From: Thiotrichales bacterium
GTDB taxonomy: Bacteria > Pseudomonadota > Gammaproteobacteria > Thiomicrospirales > Thiomicrospiraceae
Direction: 5' to 3'
Length of the DNA stretch: 10,209 bases
NCBI GenBank assembly: GCA_014763835.1
Contig: JACXUQ010000027.1
Location: 1-10,209 of the forward strand
In this document: positions 1 through 6,906 of the stretch, piece after piece
Position numbering within the stretch: the first letter of the stretch is position 1
Layout: every line of letters begins with the position of its first letter
Translations under genes and position numbers: made by a program
The notes under the pieces: generated by a model
Told to the model about the DNA's origin: nothing
Databases searched by the model: none
Seen by the model: the letters and a program-made list of their open reading frames with translations, nothing else

Positions 1-87
1 GGTGTTTTTCTGCCTGTTTATGCCGCTCGAGTCGCCGGTGATCGGGTAGAGGTGTCGCTAAAGCAGAGGGTTGAAATCGTTCAATAA
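1..87 (+). CDS. nirD: 3' end of an upstream gene, probably nitrite reductase small subunit NirD (partial)
   Basis: Frame 1 is open from the left edge to a TAA at 85-87, giving a 28-residue C-terminus; the other two frames stop sooner. The piece containing VYAARVAGDRVEV resembles the usual end of NirD, the Rieske-like small subunit of NADH-nitrite reductase, where a Y-x-x-R-V-x-x-G/D-x-V-x-V strand closes the fold. A nirBD pair just upstream of nasA and cysG is a common arrangement and would explain the siroheme gene downstream. No Rieske cysteines or histidines can be checked because they would lie outside the window. The identification rests on a short match plus context, so it is tentative. 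Confidence 0.45.
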   Translation, partial: GVFLPVYAARVAGDRVEVSLKQRVEIVQ

Positions 88-94
88 TGGTGCA
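88..94 (+). promoter_or_regulatory. Possible NtrC half site
   Basis: TGGTGCA matches the right arm of the NtrC consensus TGCACYANNNTGGTGCA, but the left arm (78-84) matches at only 3 of 7 positions. It lies about 125 bp upstream of the start predicted from the candidate sigma-54 promoter at 190-206, a usual distance for an NtrC enhancer. A 7-base match alone is weak evidence, and the site overlaps no other signal. Confidence 0.2.
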
Positions 95-158
95 AAAGAA
101 CGTTTTTGGTGATGGATGAATCTGTTTAAAAACCGGTTGACGAGCTTTGTTTTTAATA

Positions 159-171
159 TAAGCAATTGAAT
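159..171 (-). promoter_or_regulatory. Possible IHF binding site
   Basis: Read on the minus strand, ATTCAATTGCTTA fits the IHF consensus WATCAANNNNTTR with one mismatch at position 2. It lies between the NtrC-like half site and the sigma-54-like element, where IHF commonly bends DNA in NtrC-activated promoters. The surrounding 45 bp are very AT-rich, so chance matches are likely; the position is the main argument. Confidence 0.22.
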
Positions 172-189
172 TTAATTGATTTTTATTAT

Positions 190-206
190 TTGGAATAAAC
201 CCCGCT
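190..206 (+). promoter_or_regulatory. Candidate sigma-54 (-24/-12) promoter of nasA
   Basis: TTGGAATAAACCCCGCT has the required GG (192-193) and GC (204-205) dinucleotides separated by exactly 10 bases, with the flanking YTGG and GCW of the sigma-54 consensus; the TTG bases before -12 and the CACG after -24 are poorly matched. Transcription would begin near 217, about 24 nt before the hairpin at 241-271. Sigma-54 and NtrC control of nas operons is established in Klebsiella. I found no well-spaced sigma-70 pair in 100-240: TTGACG at 137 and TAATAT at 154 are only 11 bp apart. Confidence 0.33.
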
Positions 207-240
207 ATTAACGGATAAAGTTGAAGTTATTGAGTTATGA

Positions 241-276
241 GGCTCACTTGGTCAAATAGGCCAGGTGGGCCTTTTT
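241..276 (+). terminator. Terminator or attenuator hairpin in the nasA leader
   Basis: Bases 241-253 pair with 259-271 along 13 uninterrupted positions (10 Watson-Crick, 3 G-U), closed by the 5-nt loop AAATA at 254-258 and followed at once by TTTTT (272-276). This is a typical intrinsic terminator shape. It lies 154 nt after the presumed nirD stop and 64 nt before the nasA start codon, with no clear promoter between it and nasA. It could end the upstream transcript, or act as an attenuator like the one in the Klebsiella nasF leader that NasR opens in response to nitrate. The 5-nt loop does not match the ANTAR hexaloop (A1, G4), and no matching first hairpin was seen. Confidence 0.72.
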
Positions 277-340
277 GCGTTTTAGGGCTTGGAAAACAGT
301 GCAAGTCTTAACGCCTTAAAGCAACAAGGAAATGCCAGTT

Positions 341-3127
341 ATGCAAGCTGATGAGTGTATCCCTTCTGTTATCAAAACCACCTGTCCTTATTGCGGTGTG
401 GGTTGCGGTATTGAGGTCAGGACTGACAATCTGAACCATAAAGTGAAGGTTGCAGGGGACAAGAACCATCCTGCCAATTTCGGTCGGCTGTGTGTAAAAG
501 GTTCTGCTACCGGCGAGACGCTGGATTTTGAAGGACGGATGCTGACGCCGCAAGTGGACGGCAAACCGGTGGATTGGGAGGTTGCACTGAACGAAGTCGC
601 GCAGCGCTTTAAGCAGACCATTGCAGCGCACGGTCCGGACAGTGTGGCGTTCTATGTGTCGGGGCAGTTGCTGACCGAGGACTATTATGTTGCCAACAAG
701 CTGATGAAAGGATTTATCGGCACAGCGAATATCGATACGAATTCGCGCTTGTGCATGGCGTCTGCGGTGGTGGGTTACAAGCGTGCATTCGGCTCGGATA
801 CAGTTCCCTGTTCCTATGAGGATTTGGAGCAGGCGGATTTGGTTACCTTGGTCGGTTCCAATACCGCCTGGGCGCATCCGATTGTCTATCAGCGCATCGC
901 GGCGGCTAAAAAAGTCCGTCCCGAGATGAAGGTAGTGGTCATCGACCCCCGTCGCACGGCAACCTGCGATATTGCCGACATCCATTTGGCGTTGCGTCCC
1001 GGCAGCGATGCGGTGCTGTTCAACGGTCTGCTGAATTATCTGGTGGCGCATCAAGCGACGGATACGGCGTATATCGAACGTTGCACTGAAGGATTCGAAG
1101 CCGCGCTGGCGTCCGCAGAAGGCCAGATCGCACTGCGTGATGTGGCACTGCAGTGCGATCTGGATGAAGACGCACTTGAGCAATGGTGTGCTTGGTTTGC
1201 GGGCAAGCAAAAGGCGGTAACGCTGTATTCCCAAGGGGTGAACCAGTCCACCACCGGCGTGGATAAGTCCAATGCCATCATCAACTGTCATCTGGCCAGC
1301 GGCAAAATTGGCTATGAGGGGGCGGGACCATTCTCCATCACCGGGCAGCCGAATGCGATGGGCGGGCGCGAAGTGGGGGGGCTGGCCAACCAGATGGCGG
1401 CGCATATGGATTTTACCCAGCCTGAAAATGTTGAACGGGTCGCACGTTTCTGGCAGGCGCCAAACATGGCCAAGCGCGAGGGGTTGAAAGCGGTGGATAT
1501 GTTCGATGCGGTGGCAGATGGCCGAATCAAAGCCATCTGGATTATGAACACCAATCCGGCGGTTTCCATGCCCAATGCCGATGCGGTCAAGGACGCCTTG
1601 GCGGCTTGCGATTGCGTGGTGGTTTCCGACTGTATGCAGAACACCGATACCACCGAAGTCGCGGATATTTTATTGCCAGCGCTGACCTGGGGGGAAACCA
1701 GCGGTTCGGTGACCAATTCCGACCGGACGATCTCCATTCAGCGCCGTTTTATGCAAGGTCCGGCAATGGCCAGACCGGATTGGTGGCTGATTTGCGAAGT
1801 GGCCAAGCGTATGGGGTTTGAGTCGGCGTTTGATTATGGCTCCGTTGCCGAGATCTTTGATGAACACGCCAGATTGTCGGCATTTGAGAACGGCCTTGCC
1901 GAAGGTGAGTCGCTGCGGGATTTCAATCTGTCGGCTTTGGTGGGGTTGTCGGAAAAGGAATATCTCACGCTTAAACCGGTGCAATGGCCGGTGCTGTCCA
2001 AGGATGAAAACGGCCATCCCATCGGTACTAAACGCCTGTTTGGCGATGGCTTGTTTTTTACGCCGAACCGTCGGGCGCGCTTTTTGCCGATTACGCCGGC
2101 TGAACCCAGAAGCCGGCGCAGCGAACAGGCACCTTTTATCTTCAACACCGGGCGCATCCGTGACCAGTGGCACACCATGACGCGCACGGCAAAAACCGGC
2201 AAGTTGATGGTGCACCGGGATGAACCCTATTTATCGATTCATCCCGATGATGCGCGCACCTTGGGACTGGATGCAGGAGGATTGGTCAAGGTTTCCAATG
2301 AGCAAGGTGTGTATATAGGAAGGTTGGAGCTGAGTGATGCACAACGTCCGGGTGAGGTGTTTGCGCCGATGCACTGGACGGCGCAATACGCCAGTCATGG
2401 CCGCGTGGATGTGCTGGTGAAGGCCAATGTCGATCCGCTGTCCGGCCAGCCGGAATCCAAACATTCCGTGGTCAAGGTCGAGGCCTTTCATACCAACTGG
2501 CGGGCGGTGATCTTAAGTCGGGTCGCCTTGGATTTGCCGCGAGTTCAATCGCAGTTGAAAGGTGTCGGTCAATCTGATGGCGAGCTTTACTGGGTGAAGG
2601 TCAAGGGTGAGGACTTTTTCCGTTACGAATTGTCCGGAAATTTTGCGTTGCCGGAAAGCATGGAGGTTCTGCAGGCGATGATCAAACAGGCAGTCAATGC
2701 TGATGCAAAGGCATCGGGCGCTGTCGACTGGCTGGAATATGAGGATGTCAAACGCCAGCAGCTCAGGTTGGCGTGCCTGAAGGATGAACGCTTGCAATCG
2801 GTCATGTTTGTGGATGCAGCGCAACAAGGAACCCTTTCTTCACATATCCGTCGTGATTGGTTGGGCGGGTTGTTTGTGCAAGACGCGCTTGAATCGCTTC
2901 ACCGACGCAGTTTGTTGGCGGGCCGGGAAAGCGGTGCCAAGGATGTGGGCAAGATGGTTTGTTCCTGCTTCAGTGTCGGCATGAATACGATTGTCGAGGC
3001 GATCAAGCGGGACCAACTGACCAGCGTAGAGGCGATTGGTCTGGCGTTGAAGGCCGGAACCAACTGCGGAAGTTGTGTTCCGGAACTACGTGAAATTTTA
3101 ACCGATGTCATTGAGCTGGCGGGATAA
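341..3127 (+). CDS. nasA: Assimilatory nitrate reductase catalytic subunit NasA
   Basis: Cytoplasmic molybdoenzyme reducing nitrate to nitrite, first step of nitrate assimilation. At 928 residues it has the NasA layout. An N-terminal [4Fe-4S] motif has Cys15, 18, 22 and 51. The molybdopterin domain has Cys138 in NTNSRLCM, the expected Mo ligand. The dinucleotide-binding domain has NTGRIRDQWHTMTR near residue 602. After a linker of about 160 residues, a C-terminal BFD-like [2Fe-2S] domain has Cys874, 876, 909 and 912 (CxC...CxxC). That domain occurs in NasA enzymes of the Klebsiella type, which take electrons from a flavoprotein; none is encoded in this window. There is no twin-arginine signal, so this is not a periplasmic Nap. 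I chose ATG 341 because AAGGA (326-330) is 10 nt upstream; the in-frame ATG at 332 is only 1 nt from it. First of five close-packed genes. Confidence 0.96.
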   Translation: MQADECIPSVIKTTCPYCGVGCGIEVRTDNLNHKVKVAGDKNHPANFGRLCVKGSATGETLDFEGRMLTPQVDGKPVDWEVALNEVAQRFKQTIAAHGPDSVAFYVSGQLLTEDYYVANKLMKGFIGTANIDTNSRLCMASAVVGYKRAFGSDTVPCSYEDLEQADLVTLVGSNTAWAHPIVYQRIAAAKKVRPEMKVVVIDPRRTATCDIADIHLALRPGSDAVLFNGLLNYLVAHQATDTAYIERCTEGFEAALASAEGQIALRDVALQCDLDEDALEQWCAWFAGKQKAVTLYSQGVNQSTTGVDKSNAIINCHLASGKIGYEGAGPFSITGQPNAMGGREVGGLANQMAAHMDFTQPENVERVARFWQAPNMAKREGLKAVDMFDAVADGRIKAIWIMNTNPAVSMPNADAVKDALAACDCVVVSDCMQNTDTTEVADILLPALTWGETSGSVTNSDRTISIQRRFMQGPAMARPDWWLICEVAKRMGFESAFDYGSVAEIFDEHARLSAFENGLAEGESLRDFNLSALVGLSEKEYLTLKPVQWPVLSKDENGHPIGTKRLFGDGLFFTPNRRARFLPITPAEPRSRRSEQAPFIFNTGRIRDQWHTMTRTAKTGKLMVHRDEPYLSIHPDDARTLGLDAGGLVKVSNEQGVYIGRLELSDAQRPGEVFAPMHWTAQYASHGRVDVLVKANVDPLSGQPESKHSVVKVEAFHTNWRAVILSRVALDLPRVQSQLKGVGQSDGELYWVKVKGEDFFRYELSGNFALPESMEVLQAMIKQAVNADAKASGAVDWLEYEDVKRQQLRLACLKDERLQSVMFVDAAQQGTLSSHIRRDWLGGLFVQDALESLHRRSLLAGRESGAKDVGKMVCSCFSVGMNTIVEAIKRDQLTSVEAIGLALKAGTNCGSCVPELREILTDVIELAG
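1123..1163. repeat. Perfect 14-bp inverted repeat inside nasA
   Basis: Bases 1123-1136 (CCAGATCGCACTGC) are the exact reverse complement of 1150-1163, separated by 13 nt that can pair a further 3 bp (1137-1139 with 1146-1148). The right arm overlaps a 12-bp perfect palindrome, GCACTGCAGTGC, at 1145-1156. The mRNA could form a very stable hairpin here. No T tract follows, so it is not a terminator. It lies in the molybdopterin domain, encoding a poorly conserved-looking stretch (GQIALRDVALQCDLDE). Confidence 0.85.
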
Positions 3128-3146
3128 CCGGGTTTGGAGGTGTGAG

Positions 3147-4607
3147 ATGGATTATTTACCGATTTTCATGAATATCAAGCAGCAGTCTTGTTTGATTGTT
3201 GGCGGTGGTGTCGTGGCCGCACGCAAGGCGGACCTTTTTATTCAGGCGGGCGCTAAGGTTACGGTGATTGCGCCGGAGTTGAAGTCCGAGATGCGGGGTT
3301 TCTTGCAACAGCAAAAAATCATCTGGTATCCGGGGGAGTTCAGTCAGACGCTGATGGCAAGCGTTTTTAACGGAGAACTTCCTAAACTGGTGATTTCAGC
3401 CACCGACGATCAGGCGGTTAATCAGGCGGTTTACGCATATTGTCAATCGGTCGGCGTGCCGGTCAATGTCGCCGATCAGACCGAGTTTTGCGATTTTATT
3501 CTGCCGGCGATCGTGGATCGTTCACCGATGACTATCGCCATTTCTACGGGCGGACGCTCGCCGGTGCTGGCGCGGGTGATGAAGGCCAAACTGGAGTCGA
3601 TGATTCCCCATGGCTTTGGCCGTTTGACCGAGTTGGTGGGGCGTTACCGGGAAAAGGTCAAAGACGCTGTTGCATCAACCGAGGGGCGCAAGGCATTTTG
3701 GGAAAGTTTGTTGGATGGTCTGTTCATAGATAAGGCGGTATACGGAAACAGCTCCGAAGCGGCCACGTTATTGGAAAAACGTTTGGAGGCGTTTGGCAAA
3801 ACTGACCTTCCGGCCGGCGAAGTTTACATCATCGGAGCCGGTCCGGGTGATCCGGAATTGATGACCTTTAAGGCGCAGCGCCTTTTACAGCAGGCCGATG
3901 TGGTTTTGTATGACCGTCTGGTATCGCCGGAAATTGTCGACATGGCGCGTCGTGAAGCTGAACGCGTGTATGTGGGCAAAAAATCCAAAGAACATGCCGT
4001 GCCGCAGGAGGATATCTGTCGGATGTTGGTGGCGTATGCGAAACAAGGCAAACGCGTTGCCCGTTTGAAGGGCGGAGATCCTTATATCTTCGGGCGCGGC
4101 GGCGAAGAGGTGGAGGAGTTGGCCAAAGCCGGGGTCGCCTATCAGGTCGTACCAGGAATCACTGCTGCTGCCGGGTGTGCGGCTTATGCTGATTTACCGT
4201 TGACACACCGTGAGTTTTCTCAAGCCGTTGTGCTGGTGACGGGTCATCAGCAGGAAGGGGGCAGTGCGATTGATTACGGTCGTCTGGCGCGTTCCGGGGA
4301 CACGATGGTGTTTTATATGGGAATTAAGAACGCGCCCAAGATTCAAGCCGGGTTGATTGCACATGGCATGAACCCGGATATCCCCGCGGCTATTATCGAA
4401 AAGGGTACCTGTGCGGATCAGAAGGTCACGGTATGCACCTTAGGTAAATTAACGGAAACGATCGCGAAACAGTCGATTAAACCCCCGGCTCTATTGGTGG
4501 TAGGTGAGGTAATCAAAGTGCGTGAAAGGATTCAACAGGCCGGGTGTTTTACGCAACATGCAGTTCCATATGATGCATCCGAATTGTTGCAGAAGCTGGC
4601 GGTATAG
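3147..4607 (+). CDS. cysG: Siroheme synthase CysG (trifunctional)
   Basis: Makes siroheme from uroporphyrinogen III by two methylations, NAD-dependent oxidation of precorrin-2 and Fe chelation. The 486-residue protein (about 457 in E. coli) has both parts. The N-terminal CysG-B half has the NAD-binding loop VGGGVVAARKA (18-28), the SATDD segment with the catalytic-type Asp (87/88), and DRSP (124-127), which includes the serine phosphorylated in Salmonella. The C-terminal methyltransferase half has GAGPGDPEL (230-238) and GGDPYIFGRGGEE. Start ATG 3147 has GGAGG at 3136-3140, 6 nt away; an upstream in-frame ATG at 3105 would overlap nasA and lacks this signal. It follows nasA by 19 nt. In this operon its siroheme most likely serves nitrite reductase, though it could also serve sulfite reductase. 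Confidence 0.96.
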   Translation: MDYLPIFMNIKQQSCLIVGGGVVAARKADLFIQAGAKVTVIAPELKSEMRGFLQQQKIIWYPGEFSQTLMASVFNGELPKLVISATDDQAVNQAVYAYCQSVGVPVNVADQTEFCDFILPAIVDRSPMTIAISTGGRSPVLARVMKAKLESMIPHGFGRLTELVGRYREKVKDAVASTEGRKAFWESLLDGLFIDKAVYGNSSEAATLLEKRLEAFGKTDLPAGEVYIIGAGPGDPELMTFKAQRLLQQADVVLYDRLVSPEIVDMARREAERVYVGKKSKEHAVPQEDICRMLVAYAKQGKRVARLKGGDPYIFGRGGEEVEELAKAGVAYQVVPGITAAAGCAAYADLPLTHREFSQAVVLVTGHQQEGGSAIDYGRLARSGDTMVFYMGIKNAPKIQAGLIAHGMNPDIPAAIIEKGTCADQKVTVCTLGKLTETIAKQSIKPPALLVVGEVIKVRERIQQAGCFTQHAVPYDASELLQKLAV

Positions 4608-4615
4608 GGGGCATG

Positions 4616-5617
4616 ATGATATCGACAGATCATCCTTTCAGTCATTATCTGCGCATTTTAGGCAAGGGCCCCAAAAGTCGACGTCCTTTAACCGAAGAGG
4701 AGGCCTCTTCGGCTCTGGAAATGATTTTGCAAGGGAATGTGACGGATAAGCAGTTGGGTGCTTTTTTGCTGTTGATGCGAGCAAATGGTGAGACGCCTGA
4801 GGAGCTGATCGGTTTTGTCAAAGGATTGCGTCGTGCCCTGACGCTTGCTTCCGAGGAGCCAAGTGGCGCTGATCTGGATTGGTCGTCCTACGCCGGAAAG
4901 TGGCGCTACCCGCCTTATTATTTGCTGAGTGCTAAATTGTTGGTGCAGAACGGTATCCGTATCTGTTTGCATGGTGACGAAGGACAGTTTGCCAACCGCC
5001 ATTATGCGCAAGCCTTTATGCAGGAATTGGGGGCCTATGAGGCTAAGAGCATCAAGGATGCCAGACAGCACATTCATGATGGGGAGTTGGTGTACTTGCC
5101 TTTAGCCACTTATGCACCGCAGTTGCGTGAGATTCTGCATCTTAAATCAGAATTGGGGGTGCGGACCGTTTTCAACACAGCGGTGAAACTGCTAAACCCG
5201 CTCAATGCTCCCTGTGCTGTTCAGGGAATCTACCACAAGGGGGTTGAGAATCTGCATCATGCAGTAGCAATCTCTTTAGGAACGCGTCGCAATCTGGTTT
5301 TCAAAGGCGAGGGTGGCGAGGCGGAGGTCAGACCGGATGCGCTGACGAATTTATTCGTTTCAAAACGGGATGGCGATGAAGCTGCAACTGAAACACCTCA
5401 AACCACGCCTTTCAGGGGAATAATTGATCGTCAGGTCAGGCCAGAGACTTGGAGTAGTGCCGATCTGATGGCGTTGTGGCGTGGGGAGCGTGAAGACGTT
5501 TACGGCGAAGCGTCGGTCATCGCTACCACAGCTTCAATTTTGATGTTATTACGTGGCCTCGAGCTTGATATGGCACTAATGGAGGCCAACAAACTCTGGC
5601 AAAAACGCCATGCTTAG
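4616..5617 (+). CDS. ybiB: TrpD2/YbiB-like protein of the anthranilate phosphoribosyltransferase fold
   Basis: A 333-residue glycosyltransferase family 3 protein. The helical N-terminus (LTEEEASSALEMIL...GAFLLLMRANGETPEEL) is that of the TrpD fold. HGDEGQFANRHY near residue 118 stands where TrpD has its KHGNR motif, and FNTAVKLLNPLNAP near 185 matches the TrpD FN...LLNP segment. The PRPP-binding GTGGD motif is absent, replaced by WSSYAGKWRYPP, as in the TrpD2/YbiB subgroup. So tryptophan synthesis is unlikely, and no trp genes are nearby. E. coli YbiB is a dimeric nucleic-acid-binding protein made in the SOS response beside dinG; whether this one binds DNA or RNA is unknown. It starts 8 nt after cysG. 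ATG 4616 is better spaced from AGGGG (4606-4610) than ATG 4613, though both are possible. Its function in a nitrate operon is unclear. Confidence 0.85.
   Translation: MISTDHPFSHYLRILGKGPKSRRPLTEEEASSALEMILQGNVTDKQLGAFLLLMRANGETPEELIGFVKGLRRALTLASEEPSGADLDWSSYAGKWRYPPYYLLSAKLLVQNGIRICLHGDEGQFANRHYAQAFMQELGAYEAKSIKDARQHIHDGELVYLPLATYAPQLREILHLKSELGVRTVFNTAVKLLNPLNAPCAVQGIYHKGVENLHHAVAISLGTRRNLVFKGEGGEAEVRPDALTNLFVSKRDGDEAATETPQTTPFRGIIDRQVRPETWSSADLMALWRGEREDVYGEASVIATTASILMLLRGLELDMALMEANKLWQKRHA
4692..4712. repeat. 9-bp hairpin near the start of the trpD2-like gene
   Basis: CCGAAGAGG (4692-4700) and CCTCTTCGG (4704-4712) are perfect inverted arms around a 3-nt loop, AGG. It starts 76 nt into the coding sequence. 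No T tract follows, so it is not an intrinsic terminator. It could affect translation or mRNA decay, or be a by-product of coding for EEEASS. Confidence 0.6.
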
Positions 5618-5651
5618 GGGCGGAGTCACGGGGTAGATGAGAGAGGTTATT

Positions 5652-6899
5652 ATGCTACAAAAGAATCACAAGGTATTGAGTCAATATGACGCGGTGAAAT
5701 CTTTCGTTCTTTCACAAGTGAAAGCCTTGCAGGAAACAGAACGAGTAACGCTTAATCAACTTGTCGGGCGTGTACTGGCTGAGGAGGTGGTTTCACCTCT
5801 TAATTTGCCTGGCTGGCCGCAAAGTGCGATGGATGGGTATGCCTTTAGTAGCACGAATCAGACCGATTTTATGCCTGTGGTGGACACAATCTATGCAGGG
5901 CAAATGCCCCCGTCATGTTTCCCTGCCGATGCGGTCAGGATTATGACTGGTGCCATGTTGCCAGAAGGTTTCGATACCGTTGTGCCGTTTGAAGAGGCTG
6001 CGGTAAGAAAGCCTGAGATGAATGAAAGGGTTGGTCGAGAATCAGGACAAGGATTCGAGCATTTATCCAACCCTGTCCATCTGAGACGTGGGTATCACGT
6101 AAAGACAGTGGGATCGGATGTGAAATTGGGCGATGTTTTACTGCCAAAAGGTCATGTAGTCAAGGTTCGGGAGATAGGTCTTTTGGCCTCTGTTGGAATC
6201 AGGGATGTGTTGGTGTTGCGTAAACCGCGTGTGCTCATTATGACAAGTGGGGACGAGCTGTTGGTGCCTGGAGACGCTTATTCTATTGGAGGCGTCTATG
6301 ACGCCAATAGTTTCCAGATAGCCGCTTTATGTGAGTCTCTGGGCGTAGAGGTGGTTGCAGTGGTGCATGCAAGCGATAGCCAGCAAATCATATCGGAGCT
6401 GTTTCAGGATTGGTCTGAGAAAGTTGATTTGATTATGACCTTAGGCGGCTCATCCGTTGGCCACAAAGACCATATTAAAAGTGCCATGTTGGCATTGCAT
6501 GAATCCTGGGCATGGAAATTGGCTATGAAGCCGGCAAAACCTTTTGCATTCGCAAAGCTTGATCAGGCGTTGATTTTGGCGTTGCCGGGTAATCCGTTGG
6601 CTGCGTTTATGAGTTTTAAGTTATTTGCCGAAGAGGTTTTAAGAAAACTTTCCGGTGCATCTGAATGGCAGGCGCTTGCTGAAAAAGTCAGAATTTTGCA
6701 AGCGATGCCCAGTGGTGAAAAGGTCAGATGGGTGCAGGTTTGTAAAAATCAGGACGGTGTGATGCCGGTTGAATCAGGCAGTGCCAGTCGTTTGAGTGTT
6801 TTGCATGATGCGACAGGCTACATCCGTCTGGAATCATCTAAGCCGTATGAAATTAATCAGATGGTCGAATATTGGTCTTATGGCTGTCAGCATGGGTGA
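5652..6899 (+). CDS. moeA: Molybdopterin molybdenumtransferase MoeA
   Basis: Inserts molybdate into adenylated molybdopterin, releasing AMP, to give Mo-molybdopterin. At 415 residues it matches the usual length of about 411. Motifs in order: LPGWPQSAMDGYAF with Asp61, equal to the essential Asp of SAMDGYA in E. coli; RIMTGAMLPEGFDTVVPFEE; the MTSGDEL loop near 196 with an acidic pair; GGVYDAN; LGGSSVGHKDH near 263, the substrate-binding GG-x-SVG-x-x-D loop; and ALPGNPLAAF near 311. I chose ATG 5652 because GAGAGG (5641-5646) lies 5 nt upstream; an in-frame ATG at 5637 has only GGGG 3 nt away. The 34-nt gap from the previous gene suggests one transcript. Here it supplies NasA. The gene looks more AT-rich than nasA. 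Confidence 0.95.
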   Translation: MLQKNHKVLSQYDAVKSFVLSQVKALQETERVTLNQLVGRVLAEEVVSPLNLPGWPQSAMDGYAFSSTNQTDFMPVVDTIYAGQMPPSCFPADAVRIMTGAMLPEGFDTVVPFEEAAVRKPEMNERVGRESGQGFEHLSNPVHLRRGYHVKTVGSDVKLGDVLLPKGHVVKVREIGLLASVGIRDVLVLRKPRVLIMTSGDELLVPGDAYSIGGVYDANSFQIAALCESLGVEVVAVVHASDSQQIISELFQDWSEKVDLIMTLGGSSVGHKDHIKSAMLALHESWAWKLAMKPAKPFAFAKLDQALILALPGNPLAAFMSFKLFAEEVLRKLSGASEWQALAEKVRILQAMPSGEKVRWVQVCKNQDGVMPVESGSASRLSVLHDATGYIRLESSKPYEINQMVEYWSYGCQHG

Positions 6900-6906
6900 A
6901 GTTTCT

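Noticed and set aside
137..159. Sigma-70 promoter TTGACG / TAATAT upstream of nasA
   Set aside because: The spacer is only 11 bp (14 bp to the alternative TATAAG), too short for a sigma-70 promoter.
241..271. ANTAR-type two-hairpin antitermination motif in the nasA leader
   Set aside because: The loop is 5 nt with no G at position 4, and I found no convincing first hairpin in 205-240; only the terminator itself is supported.
308..1405. A 365-codon open frame on the minus strand opposite the start of nasA
   Set aside because: It lies antisense to clearly conserved NasA motifs, its translation is rich in Arg, His and Gln with no recognisable domain, and long antisense frames are common opposite G+C-rich genes.
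2094..2118. GC-rich 8-bp inverted repeat in nasA (CGCCGGCT / AGCCGGCG)
   Set aside because: An 8-bp repeat with a short loop is expected about once by chance in 10 kb, and it uses the self-palindromic GCCGGC; no T tract follows.
1670..2215. A 181-codon minus-strand frame within nasA
   Set aside because: It is a shadow of the nasA reading frame with no family resemblance and no ribosome binding site of note.
4616..5617. True anthranilate phosphoribosyltransferase TrpD
   Set aside because: The PRPP-binding GTGGD motif is missing and no tryptophan genes are nearby; the TrpD2/YbiB subgroup fits better.
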